From contig JAYVRA010000021.1 in the NCBI GenBank assembly GCA_043776635.1, positions 19,692-83,691 of the forward strand: 64,000 bases of DNA, given 5' to 3'. Positions 52,358 to 61,050 of this stretch are shown here, in pieces. Position 1 is the stretch's first letter. Each line of letters starts with the position of its first letter. A program made the translations under genes and the position numbers. The notes beneath the pieces are model-generated. The model did not search any database and was not told the DNA's origin. It saw only the letters and a list, made by a program, of their open reading frames with translations. The stretch is from JANMEX01 sp043776635. GTDB lineage: Bacteria; Pseudomonadota; Alphaproteobacteria; Rhizobiales; Rhizobiaceae.

Positions 52358-52768
52358 CTACCCCACAATCTCACGCTCGCTTGCCTGCGCGATAAACCCT
52401 GAACGTGTCAGTTTGCGGCGGCTGGCCTCCGCGTCGATTGCATCCAACAGACCCTTTGACAGAGTGATATTCACCCGCGTGGTGCGCTGCGTGTTGCGAA
52501 TAAAGGGGATGGACATGAGATATGCGCCCTGTGCTAATTCACCAGCGACATAAGCGTCTGAAGTGATTGCACCAACGCTACGCGGTGCCGGGAGTGCGTC
52601 GAAATCCTCAGCGTAAAGTTCCAATGCCTCCATCGCATTGGTAATGATGTCATCTTCATCATCGGCGGCAGAGAAACAGCCTTGAAGATCAGGAAAAGAA
52701 ATGCCCCACGCGCTTTTTTTATCTCTATGAATAAGAGCAAGATAAGCCGTCCTATTAATCACTTTCAT
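52358..52768 (-). CDS. hicB: HicB family antitoxin
   Basis: ATG 52768 overlaps the hicA stop (ATGA) and is preferred to 52774. The 136-residue protein has an inactive RNase-H-like HicB domain (ALIHRDKKSAWGISFPDLQGCFSAADDEDD, then NAMEALELYAED). A C-terminal ribbon-helix-helix DNA-binding region follows (TRVNITLSKGLLDAIDAEASRRKLTRSGF). It neutralises HicA and probably represses the operon. It is on the opposite strand to the flanking module genes. Confidence 0.93.
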   Translation of the reverse strand: MKVINRTAYLALIHRDKKSAWGISFPDLQGCFSAADDEDDIITNAMEALELYAEDFDALPAPRSVGAITSDAYVAGELAQGAYLMSIPFIRNTQRTTRVNITLSKGLLDAIDAEASRRKLTRSGFIAQASEREIVG

Positions 52769-52950
52769 ATCCAACCTACTAACTTTTCTATGGCGCGCGC
52801 CGTTCCAAACGGCATATCATTTTTTGGGTGGGGAACAATTATGGTGAGTTTGCCGTTAGTGAATTTATGGTGTGATCCACGGATTGAAACAAGTGAGAAG
52901 CCTTCACTTTCAAGTCGTTTTATGATTTTCCTGGAATTGGTTTCAACCAT
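52765..52950 (-). CDS. hicA: HicA family mRNA interferase toxin
   Basis: ATG 52950 gives a 61-residue double-stranded-RNA-binding-fold toxin (MVETNSRKIIKRLESEGFSLV) with the catalytic His in IRGSHHKFTNG and the conserved TIIVPHPKND strand. A longer form from 52974 is unlikely. It is coupled to hicB by an ATGA overlap. The pair lies antisense inside the AAA/DUF2333 module. Confidence 0.93.
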   Translation of the reverse strand: MVETNSRKIIKRLESEGFSLVSIRGSHHKFTNGKLTIIVPHPKNDMPFGTARAIEKLVGWI

Positions 52951-53009
52951 CTTAATTACATTCGCTGCGAACACTTATATACACATTATCTGACAAAGGC
53001 AATTTTTAC

Positions 53010-54293
53010 ATGGATCTTCTTTACGACAATGAGTTGATTTACGGGCGCTTGTTGCGCATTGAAGAACCGCATTTGATTGAACGCTATAACAAGGCGCTTG
53101 TGGCGTTTGGCGTAAAACCTACCCAGCTGAAAGCGTTTGATATTGATAAGACCGGGTTCTCGCCGCAGGTGGCGGAAGAGCTGAATGATTATGATTATCT
53201 TGACCCCAATTCGGTAAACCGGCGCTTCATAATTCTCACGCCGGACCAAGAGCCGCTGCCGGTCGTGCATACTGCTTTTTCCAATACGGATGAGCTTATG
53301 TATGAGTTTTTCGAGGGAAACGCGCGGGCGATCAACGCGCTGACTATCAAGGACGTCATATACGGCGAGATCGAAGATTCAGTCCCGATCGTGGATGATA
53401 TTGAGGATTTGCTTTCGATCCACCAAGTGGAATTCAAAGTTTTGTCGGGCAATGATACGCTGGGCAAAGCTACCGAATTACGGTCGCTGGTGGACAAGTT
53501 GACTGACGATGCCGATGCATGGCGCGATGATGAGATGCTGAACCGCATGGTGGCATTGGCGGGCGAAACTGGCGATATTCGCGAGAATACGCTGGTGCCG
53601 GATAAAGTGATTTTCCGCCATAATGCGTTTTGGACCAGTCACTTTTCGGGGCTTTATGTCTTTATCGACGAGAAAATCACAACCGTAATATCAACGCCGG
53701 ATGCGCCGGGGTTCCGCAAAAACCGCCCTTGGCAGCTGTCCTATTTGTCAATCAATGATCATGAGGCAGTGTATAAGTTTTTGGCCTCGACGGGACGGCT
53801 CGATTTGCCGCGCTCGTCATGGATGGAGCCTTCGGGTTTCTTGGAGCATCGCGCCGAAATGGTTATCCGCGATCTGGTGCGGCGTGCCGAGCCCAAGACA
53901 GACCTTGGCACTGTTGATGCCGTCTGGCTGCAAACGTGGATACACCGCAACGCCGAAATGATCCGCAAGGACGGGCAATATCCGTTTCTGAATGCTGTGA
54001 AGCGCGAGGCGGCAGAAACGGGGCGGCTGGATTTAGCTCAGATGAATACCGATCAGCGTTTCCTCGTATTGCGGGCAAAGCCGGATCATCCAGACCGCTG
54101 GCTTATCAATCGTTTGATTACTGAGTTCGTCCCGTCGGACTTCGTGGCGCGTTATGCCTTCAATAAACAGGGATTTTATACGGATTATCAAACATGGCCC
54201 AAACCCTATCAAGAGCATGTTGTAGAGACGCTTAAAACAACCTATTTGAAGGACAGACAAGCGTGGCGAAAGCGCTATTATGATCTGCCCTAG
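53010..54293 (+). CDS. Uncharacterised protein of the AAA/DUF2333 module (fourth gene)
   Basis: The 427-residue protein starts MDLLYDNELIYGRLLRIEEPHLIERYNKAL. It is acidic overall, without signal peptide or membrane segments, and contains VNRRFIILTPDQEPLPVVHTAFSN and LSINDHEAVYKFLASTGRLDLP. I believe it belongs to an uncharacterised DUF family found with AAA+ and DUF2333 genes in alphaproteobacteria, but I cannot give its number with certainty. It lies 20 bases upstream of the DUF2333 gene, so the two are co-transcribed. Confidence 0.78.
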   Translation: MDLLYDNELIYGRLLRIEEPHLIERYNKALVAFGVKPTQLKAFDIDKTGFSPQVAEELNDYDYLDPNSVNRRFIILTPDQEPLPVVHTAFSNTDELMYEFFEGNARAINALTIKDVIYGEIEDSVPIVDDIEDLLSIHQVEFKVLSGNDTLGKATELRSLVDKLTDDADAWRDDEMLNRMVALAGETGDIRENTLVPDKVIFRHNAFWTSHFSGLYVFIDEKITTVISTPDAPGFRKNRPWQLSYLSINDHEAVYKFLASTGRLDLPRSSWMEPSGFLEHRAEMVIRDLVRRAEPKTDLGTVDAVWLQTWIHRNAEMIRKDGQYPFLNAVKREAAETGRLDLAQMNTDQRFLVLRAKPDHPDRWLINRLITEFVPSDFVARYAFNKQGFYTDYQTWPKPYQEHVVETLKTTYLKDRQAWRKRYYDLP

Positions 54294-54312
54294 TTAACTG
54301 CCGGAGAACTTC

Positions 54313-55437
54313 ATGTTTAATTCCATCGTCGATTTTTTCAGCCGGATTTTTTATCTTGTCGGGCGCGGTGTCGGCCAAGTGGTGGCATGGGTATTCTGGC
54401 CGGTCATCAAAGTGTTGCAGTTTTATCGTTCCAGCGGCTTTGCTTGGAAAGCCATTTTGGGGGTATTTTTCCTTAGTTTTGTGACGGTTTATGGTTGGTT
54501 CATATATAATGCTGTGGTCTACACCGGGTATAATCCAGATTATGTTGAGGCGTTCAAACTTGAAGCGCGCGGGGTTTCTGCTGGTGAAGAAGTCGGTGTA
54601 ACCGGTGGCGGTACAACTGCAAAAACATGCGGGCGCTCAGCGATTGTCGATGTGGCTTCGACGCTGACAGATTTCGACGTCAATCAAAATGCATGGATAT
54701 CGTCGATGCTGACTTACAAGTCCGGCTTTTTCGGGCTGGCTTGGGATAGAACGCCGTTCTTTGATAATAAGGCCTCGTTCCAGCGTGGCATTCAGTCGGC
54801 TGTTCAGCGTGTTTCAAATGAATTGGTAGATTCGCTGGGCCGTGTACGCGGTACATCGCAGATCGACCCCGATTTACAGAAGGCACGCGGGCAGCTGCAA
54901 TATGACTCGTCATCATGGTATTTCGGCATTTCGCCGTTCGGCTTCCGTCAATCCACTCCCTCTTCTTACCGGATTGGCATTGAAAACCTCAATAAATTCA
55001 ACGCGCGCCTTGTCACTTGTGAGGCAACTTTTGATGCCCGCGCCGATAACTTGGCGACATTGGTTGAGACAATTACAAGTCAGATCGGTTCGACTACTGC
55101 GGCAATTGACGAGCGTTCAAAAAATAATAATTTGGGATGGTTTGACACGCAGGCAGACAATTATTTTTGGGAAGCCATGGGTCAGATGTATGCCTATTAC
55201 GGCTTCATGGCCGCTGCCCATGCTGACTTTGAAGATATTATCCGCACCAAGGCGCTGGACGCCGTTTGGAACCGCATGGAAACCGAAATGCGCCAGACGC
55301 TCGATTTAGACCCGCTGATAATTTCCAATGGCAAGGAAGATGGTTGGATTATGCCAACCCATCTAACAACGCTTGGCTTCAAGATTTTGCGTGTTCGCTC
55401 CAATATGGTCGAAGTGCGCGATATTTTGAAACAGTAG
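54313..55437 (+). CDS. DUF2333 family inner-membrane protein
   Basis: The 374-residue protein has an N-terminal membrane segment at about residues 42-68 (WKAILGVFFLSFVTVYGWFIYNAVV). Two amphipathic hydrophobic stretches precede it (FFSRIFYLVGRGVGQVVAWVF). A large soluble part follows, probably periplasmic, with paired Cys. The segment DNYFWEAMGQMYAYYGFMAAAHADFE and the ending LTTLGFKILRVRSNMVEVRDILK are typical of DUF2333. The family has no known function. It is the only membrane-bound member of the module and its likely envelope anchor. Confidence 0.85.
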   Translation: MFNSIVDFFSRIFYLVGRGVGQVVAWVFWPVIKVLQFYRSSGFAWKAILGVFFLSFVTVYGWFIYNAVVYTGYNPDYVEAFKLEARGVSAGEEVGVTGGGTTAKTCGRSAIVDVASTLTDFDVNQNAWISSMLTYKSGFFGLAWDRTPFFDNKASFQRGIQSAVQRVSNELVDSLGRVRGTSQIDPDLQKARGQLQYDSSSWYFGISPFGFRQSTPSSYRIGIENLNKFNARLVTCEATFDARADNLATLVETITSQIGSTTAAIDERSKNNNLGWFDTQADNYFWEAMGQMYAYYGFMAAAHADFEDIIRTKALDAVWNRMETEMRQTLDLDPLIISNGKEDGWIMPTHLTTLGFKILRVRSNMVEVRDILKQ

Positions 55438-55454
55438 TCAGGTTAATTTCCAAA

Positions 55455-56483
55455 ATGAGTGATAGCCGACCGCTGGTCCTGTCATGACCGGTGCCGCGCT
55501 CGGTTGAGCTTATTTTCACGCGGGAAAAGCTGGCGGCGCTGCAGGTGGCCTATCGGATTGTGGAAACCAGCGACGATGCACTTGCCGGTCTTCCGGACGA
55601 TGTGCTCGGTGATGTAAAGTATATCGTCGGACAGCCACCGCTTTCAACGGAAACGTTAGCGCGGCTGAAATCACTGCGCTGTATTTTCAATGTGGAAAGC
55701 AATCTGCCCAACAATATGCCGTATGATGAAGTGTTCGCGCGGGGCATTCACGTGGTGACGACCGGCGTTGTATTTGCTGAGCCTGTCGCTGAAATTGGCC
55801 TCGGGTTTGCCCTTTCGCTGGCACGGAATATAGTTGATGCGGACGTTTCATTTCCCAACAGCAATGAACAGTGGGGTGGTGATGGTAATGCCAGCGCGCG
55901 GCTGCTTTCCGGTTCGGATGTAGGAATTATTGGCTTTGGCGATTAGGGGATGGCTCTCTTTCGCTTGCTGACAGGCTTTTGCGCCAGGATGAAAATCTAC
56001 GACCCGTGGCTGCCGCATTCGATTATTTATGAGCACGGCGCGGAGCCTGCCTCGCTATGTGAGGTGTTGGAGACCAGCAATACGGTGTTTGTGGCAGTGG
56101 CTGTTACGTCTGAAAATCAGAGGTTTCTTGATGCGGAAACCTTCAATTCTATGCGCAAAGGCGCGGCATTCATTCTGTTTAGCCGTGCTGATGTTGTTGA
56201 TTTTGAAGCATTAATGGACGCCGTGGAGCGTGGCCACATCGTTGCGGCCAGCGATGTTTATCCACAAGAGCCACTGCCGCAAGATCACAGGGTTCGCAAA
56301 CTGAGCGGCTTCATTCGCTCTGCTCATCGCGGCGGCGCATTGGATGTTGCCTTTAAACGTATGGGCGATATGGTTTTGGAAGATATGGCACTGTTGGAAA
56401 ATGGCCTGCCGCCATTGCGTTGCAAACGCGCCGAGCGCGAGACTGTCGCGCGAATGCGCTCTAAGCCGGTGACGAAAAACTAG
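55455..56483 (+). pseudogene. D-isomer-specific 2-hydroxyacid dehydrogenase with two nonsense codons
   Basis: A single reading frame runs from ATG 55455 to the stop at 56483 (about 342 codons) but is broken by TGA at 55485-55487 and TAG at 55944-55946. Sequence on both sides of each stop reads as dehydrogenase: VELIFTREKL and GDVKYIVGQPPLS, the Rossmann start GIIGFGD just before TAG, then MKIYDPWLPHSII and a C-terminal catalytic region with SDVYPQEPLPQDH and SAHRGGALDVAF. The rest is undamaged, so inactivation looks recent; each stop can be one base change from a sense codon (for example TTG to TAG). Confidence 0.85.
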
Positions 56484-56989
56484 ATCGGCAAATTGGTCGT
56501 GTCCTTGACCTCTTCCATCACAGTATAGGTCCGCGTTTCGCGGATGCCTGGTACCGCAATCAGTAAATCTGACAGGAACTGCCGGTATGCGGACATATCG
56601 GCAACTCGGGCTTTGACGAGATAGTCAAAGCCGCCCGCAATTAAATGACACTCCAGCACATCAGCGGTACGGCGGATGGCGACGGCGAAGGCATCAAACA
56701 CATCCGGGGTAGTGCGCTCCAGCTTTACTTCGACAAACAGCAACAGCCCGCGACCCAACTTCTCAGGTGATAGCAGGGCTGTATAGCCAAGGATGAATCC
56801 ATCGCGCCCGAGGCGCTTGACGCGCTCATTGGTAGCTGTTGCGGAAAGATGGACGCGCTCGGAAAGCTCGGTGTTGGTGAGCCTGCCGTTGGACTGGAGT
56901 TCACGCAAAATACGCCGGTCAATTTGATCGAGGGATTTGATATCCACTTTATAAATCCATTTTTCCAAATAATTCACCAACTTTATCAC
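56480..56989 (-). CDS. putR: Lrp/AsnC family regulator, probable activator of putA
   Basis: The 169-residue protein has an AsnC-type helix-turn-helix (LDQIDRRILRELQSNGRLTN, ELSERVHLSATATNERVKRLG). A RAM ligand domain follows with HLIAGGFDYLVKARVADMSAYRQFL, where GGFDYL-type residues bind amino acids. It is divergent from putA with 64 bases between, the arrangement of the proline-responsive activator PutR in alphaproteobacteria. A GTG at 56944 is an alternative start. It overlaps the pseudogene end by four bases. Confidence 0.88.
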   Translation of the reverse strand: MIKLVNYLEKWIYKVDIKSLDQIDRRILRELQSNGRLTNTELSERVHLSATATNERVKRLGRDGFILGYTALLSPEKLGRGLLLFVEVKLERTTPDVFDAFAVAIRRTADVLECHLIAGGFDYLVKARVADMSAYRQFLSDLLIAVPGIRETRTYTVMEEVKDTTNLPI

Positions 56990-57053
56990 GAAGATTGGTG
57001 AAATTGTCTATGAAAATTGCGTTATACAGAGAAATAAAAATGAGGAGAGCGCC

Positions 57054-60000
57054 ATGTCTGCGACCAATACAATGCCGGAATTTCATGCCGAAATGGCGCC
57101 TGATGATAACAAGCTTGTCGGGCATCTCTTAGCGCTTGGCAAAAATAGTGCGGCGGTGGAGGCTGCGATTGATACACGGGCGGCGGCGTATATCAACTAT
57201 ATCCGTGCGCAGGCCGGTGGAATTGGCGGCGTAGAGGACTTTTTGCGCGAATATGGCCTGTCCACCCGCGAGGGTTTGGCGCTGATGGTGCTGGCCGAAG
57301 CGCTGCTTAGGGTACCGGATGCGGCGACACAGGACCGGTTGATTGAGGATAAATTGCAGCAAGGCGGCTGGGCGCAGCACGAGGGCAAAGGCGGCTCGAT
57401 GTTTGTGGCGGGATCGGCTTGGGCACTGGGGCTATCGGCCAAAGTTATCAAGCCGGGCGAGACGCCGGAGGGCGTGATCGGGCAACTGATGAAGCGTGTT
57501 GGCTTGCCGACGGTGCGTATTGCGACCAAGCAGGCGATGCGCTTTTTAGGTCATCATTTTGTTTTGGGCGAGACGATCAAAGATGCTTTGTCCCGTGCAA
57601 GGTCAAATGAATCAAAGGGTTATCGCCATTCGTTCGATATGCTGGGTGAGGGCGCGCGCACCGCTGAGGATGCCAAGCATTACTTTAATCAGTATGAAAA
57701 TGCCATTGAAGCAATCGGCAAGGCGACCGGCAACAAGCCGCTGCCGGACCGGATGGGCATATCGGTAAAGCTATCCGCGTTGCATCCGCGCTATCTGGCC
57801 ACGCATAAAGACCGCGTGATGAAGGAGCTGGTTCCTTTGCTTCTTGATCTCGCGCAAAAGGCGAAGTCTTATGATCTGAATTTTACCGTTGATGCCGAGG
57901 AAGTAGACCGGCTGGAACTCTCTTTGGACGTTATTGACGCGGTGTTTCGTGACAAGTCGCTTGACGGGTGGGATGGCTTCGGACTGGCCATTCAGGCCTA
58001 CCAAAAGCGCACCGGTGCGGTAATTTCTCATATAGAACAATTGTGTAAGACTACCGGTCGCAAGATGATGGTGCGGCTGGTAAAAGGGGCTTACTGGGAT
58101 ACGGAGGTGAAACGGGCGCAAGAGCGCGGTATGGACGGCTATCCGGTTTTCACGCGAAAGGCGGCGACGGACGCTTCTTATATGGCTTGTGCAAAGCAAC
58201 TTTTAGATGCAAGGGACGTGATATTTCCGCAATTTGCCACCCATAATGCGCTGACTGTGGCGACGATTATTGAGATGGCGGGGGCGGACCGGAGCGGGTT
58301 TGAGTTCCAACGATTGCATGGCATGGGCGAGTCTTTGTTTAAAAATGTCACAGAAGGCGCGGACAAAATTGCCTGCCGCATCTACGCGCCGGTGGGTGGA
58401 TATCGTGATTTGCTGGCCTATCTGGTGCGGCGTTTGCTGGAAAACGGGGCGAATTCTTCGTTTGTATCTGTAGTGGGTGACGTCAATATCCCCGTTAAAA
58501 ATCTGTTGGTCAGGCCATCAGGGATACTCAATGACGGCAAGGGATACGCCAATCCGAATATTCCTAAGCCTGTTGATCTTTATCCGGATCGGGTGAATTC
58601 CAAGGGCGTGGATTTTGGTGATCGCGTGGTGCTGGCCGGTCTTCTCAAAGGCATCGAGACGGTGGCTGTTACAGTTAACGCGATGCCGCTGATTGCAGGC
58701 GCCAAATCCTCCGGTAAGCCTGAATCAATCCTATCGCCAGTCGACCGGAAACCGGTCGGCAACTGCACGAACATGATACGGGAAGAGGTCGGAAACGGTG
58801 TGGAGATCGCACGGAAGGGGTTCGCGGGCTGGTCGAGGGTGACGCCGGCGGCGCGCGCCGTGATTTTGGAAAAGACGGCGGACCTGTTGGAGGCCAACCG
58901 CGACAAGTTCCTGTGGCTGCTGTCGCGCGAGGCGGGCAAGACGCTGGATGACGGCGTTTCGGAAATCCGCGAGGCGGTGGATTTTTGCCGCTACTATGGG
59001 CGGCAGGGCGTGATCTCATTTGGCGAGGATTTGGTGCTGCCCGGGCCGACAGGCGAGGACAACCGGCTGCGCCATCGCGGGCGCGGCGTGTTCGTCTGCA
59101 TCTCGCCTTGGAATTTTCCGCTGGCAATTTTTGCGGGCCAGGTGACAGCGGCGCTGGCGGCTGGCAACTCAGTGATTGCCAAGCCCGCCGAGCAGACGCC
59201 GCTGGTGGCATTTGAAATGGTTAAACTGTTGCATCAGGCGGGCGTGCCGCAGGACGCGCTGTTGTTCATGCCGGGCGATGGCAAGATTGGCGCGGCGCTC
59301 ACCAGCCATCCGAAAATCGACGGCGTGTGCTTCACCGGCTCGACCGAAACCGCATGGGCGATTAACCGCACTCTGGCAGCAAAGAACGGACCCATCGTGC
59401 CGCTGATCGCCGAGACCGGCGGGCTGAACGCCATGATCGTGGACGCGACCGCGCTGGCCGAACAAGTGAGCGACGATGTGGTGTCCTCCGCCTTCCGCTC
59501 GGCTGGCCAGCGCTGCTCGGCGCTGCGGTTGCTCTTTGTGCAGGAGGATGTGGCCGACCGGATGCTGACGATGATTGAAGGCGCAGCGCGGGAGCTGAAC
59601 ATTGGCGATCCAAGTCTTACCAATACAGATATAGGACCCGTGATTGACGCCGGCCAGCTGGCGATGCTGAACGGCCATATGGCGGACATGCGCAAAACGC
59701 AAAGGGTGCGCTATGCGGGGCAAGCGCCGACGACGGGGCACTTTTTCGGGCCGCATATTGTGGAACTCAAAAGCGCCGAGGCGTTGACGCGCGAGATATT
59801 CGGGCCGATTTTGCATGTGGTGCGCTATAAGGCAGGCGAGTTAGACAGCGTGCTGGATAAAATCGCCGCCAGCGGCTTTGGCCTGACGCTGGGCATCCAC
59901 ACCCGCATCGAAGAGACGGTAGGCCGCGTGATAGACCGGTTGGATGTCGGCAATGTCTATGTCAACCGCAATATCATTGGCGCGGTCGTGGGCACGCAAC

Positions 60001-60143
60001 CGTTCGGAGGCTCCGGCCTTTCGGGCACAGGCTTCAAAGCCGGCGGGCCTCATTATTTGTTGCGGTTTGCGCTGGAGCAGGTGGTGAGTGTGAACACGGC
60101 GGCGGCGGGCGGGAATGCCAGTTTGATTGCAATGGGGGAATAG
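57054..60143 (+). CDS. putA: Bifunctional proline dehydrogenase / P5C dehydrogenase
   Basis: The 1029-residue enzyme turns proline into glutamate. The N-terminal proline dehydrogenase barrel (about residues 60-480) includes GISVKLSALHPRY, KLVKGAYWD-like (RLVKGAYWDTEVKRAQ) and FATHNALTVA. The aldehyde dehydrogenase domain (about 555-1010) has ISPWNFPLAIFAGQV, the general base Glu in AETGGLNAM and the catalytic Cys in SAGQRCSALRLLF. The N-terminal ribbon-helix-helix domain of enterobacterial PutA is absent, so control must come from the divergent Lrp-type gene. AGGAGAG precedes ATG 57054. Confidence 0.97.
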   Translation: MSATNTMPEFHAEMAPDDNKLVGHLLALGKNSAAVEAAIDTRAAAYINYIRAQAGGIGGVEDFLREYGLSTREGLALMVLAEALLRVPDAATQDRLIEDKLQQGGWAQHEGKGGSMFVAGSAWALGLSAKVIKPGETPEGVIGQLMKRVGLPTVRIATKQAMRFLGHHFVLGETIKDALSRARSNESKGYRHSFDMLGEGARTAEDAKHYFNQYENAIEAIGKATGNKPLPDRMGISVKLSALHPRYLATHKDRVMKELVPLLLDLAQKAKSYDLNFTVDAEEVDRLELSLDVIDAVFRDKSLDGWDGFGLAIQAYQKRTGAVISHIEQLCKTTGRKMMVRLVKGAYWDTEVKRAQERGMDGYPVFTRKAATDASYMACAKQLLDARDVIFPQFATHNALTVATIIEMAGADRSGFEFQRLHGMGESLFKNVTEGADKIACRIYAPVGGYRDLLAYLVRRLLENGANSSFVSVVGDVNIPVKNLLVRPSGILNDGKGYANPNIPKPVDLYPDRVNSKGVDFGDRVVLAGLLKGIETVAVTVNAMPLIAGAKSSGKPESILSPVDRKPVGNCTNMIREEVGNGVEIARKGFAGWSRVTPAARAVILEKTADLLEANRDKFLWLLSREAGKTLDDGVSEIREAVDFCRYYGRQGVISFGEDLVLPGPTGEDNRLRHRGRGVFVCISPWNFPLAIFAGQVTAALAAGNSVIAKPAEQTPLVAFEMVKLLHQAGVPQDALLFMPGDGKIGAALTSHPKIDGVCFTGSTETAWAINRTLAAKNGPIVPLIAETGGLNAMIVDATALAEQVSDDVVSSAFRSAGQRCSALRLLFVQEDVADRMLTMIEGAARELNIGDPSLTNTDIGPVIDAGQLAMLNGHMADMRKTQRVRYAGQAPTTGHFFGPHIVELKSAEALTREIFGPILHVVRYKAGELDSVLDKIAASGFGLTLGIHTRIEETVGRVIDRLDVGNVYVNRNIIGAVVGTQPFGGSGLSGTGFKAGGPHYLLRFALEQVVSVNTAAAGGNASLIAMGE

Positions 60144-60189
60144 CGAATCGCAGTGGGTTGTGTGAGTTGTAGTCTACGGAGATCACAAA

Positions 60190-61050
60190 ATGGGCTTAGC
60201 CTTTACTGCAGAACTCAATGCTTTTTTTGGAAGCACACGGGGTGCATATTCCAAAGTTACGAACGACGAGTTCAACAAGTCTCAGGTGACGTTTGTCGGG
60301 GCGGAACAGGACTTGGCAGAATCATTTTTTGGCAATCGTCTGGATGGCCACCACGGAAGCATTGAGGCAATTAGAGCCAGCGGTTTTGATCCTGAGTTTG
60401 AGTTCAGGATACACCCGTCGGGGGCGGTCAAGCGACTTACAGTTTCCTATAAAACTAACAGGGCGGGTGAGCTGAGGTTTTATGCACGTAAGGATGTTTT
60501 TAAGCCGAATCCGGGCGAATATTGGTGCATATTCCAGCGCGGTGATGAAATTTGGCTGGGTTCATTTACGGATTGGACTCTTGCTGCAATCAACGACGGA
60601 ATATTGCAGCCAAGGCCCCGTGCGTTAATTCTTGAACCTGAAATTGACAGCTATCAGGATCTCATAAATCTAAACGATCCGGCAAAGGTTCAGACGACAC
60701 TGCTCAGATGGCGGCGAAATCCAAATGTTGCAGCGACGGCGCTAAAAAATTCGGGTTATGTCTGTGAAGTGCATCCGGAATATCCAAGTTTCTTCTTTAG
60801 AGGCACGAGCCGAATATTTGTGGAGGCGCATCATCTTATTCCCATGTCCTTGCAGGACCAATTTGGCAAAAAATCCCTGGACCAAATTGACAATATCTGT
60901 GTTATCAACCCGCTGTCACATCGCATGTTACATCACGCGGATTTTGGAGTGATCGAGAGTGATCTGAACAAGCTGATTGCAAAACGGTCGGGTCTATTGA
61001 GCCGTTTGGGATTGAGCAAATACGATATTTTGGAAATGTATAATATATGA
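60190..61050 (+). CDS. HNH endonuclease, probable restriction enzyme
   Basis: The 286-residue protein ends with an HNH nuclease domain: a first His pair in VEAHHLIPMSLQDQF, then LDQIDNICVINPLSHRMLHH near residue 245. The N-terminal 180 residues are a probable DNA-recognition part, with PSGAVKRLTVSYKTN and YWCIFQRGDEIWLGSF. The stop overlaps the methyltransferase start by four bases, which identifies it as the likely restriction partner of the C5 methyltransferase. Recognition site unknown. Confidence 0.88.
   Translation: MGLAFTAELNAFFGSTRGAYSKVTNDEFNKSQVTFVGAEQDLAESFFGNRLDGHHGSIEAIRASGFDPEFEFRIHPSGAVKRLTVSYKTNRAGELRFYARKDVFKPNPGEYWCIFQRGDEIWLGSFTDWTLAAINDGILQPRPRALILEPEIDSYQDLINLNDPAKVQTTLLRWRRNPNVAATALKNSGYVCEVHPEYPSFFFRGTSRIFVEAHHLIPMSLQDQFGKKSLDQIDNICVINPLSHRMLHHADFGVIESDLNKLIAKRSGLLSRLGLSKYDILEMYNI

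Noticed and set aside
58675..59211. A 178-codon Pro/Arg-rich minus-strand frame inside putA
   Set aside because: Low-complexity antisense shadow in the GC-rich part of putA.
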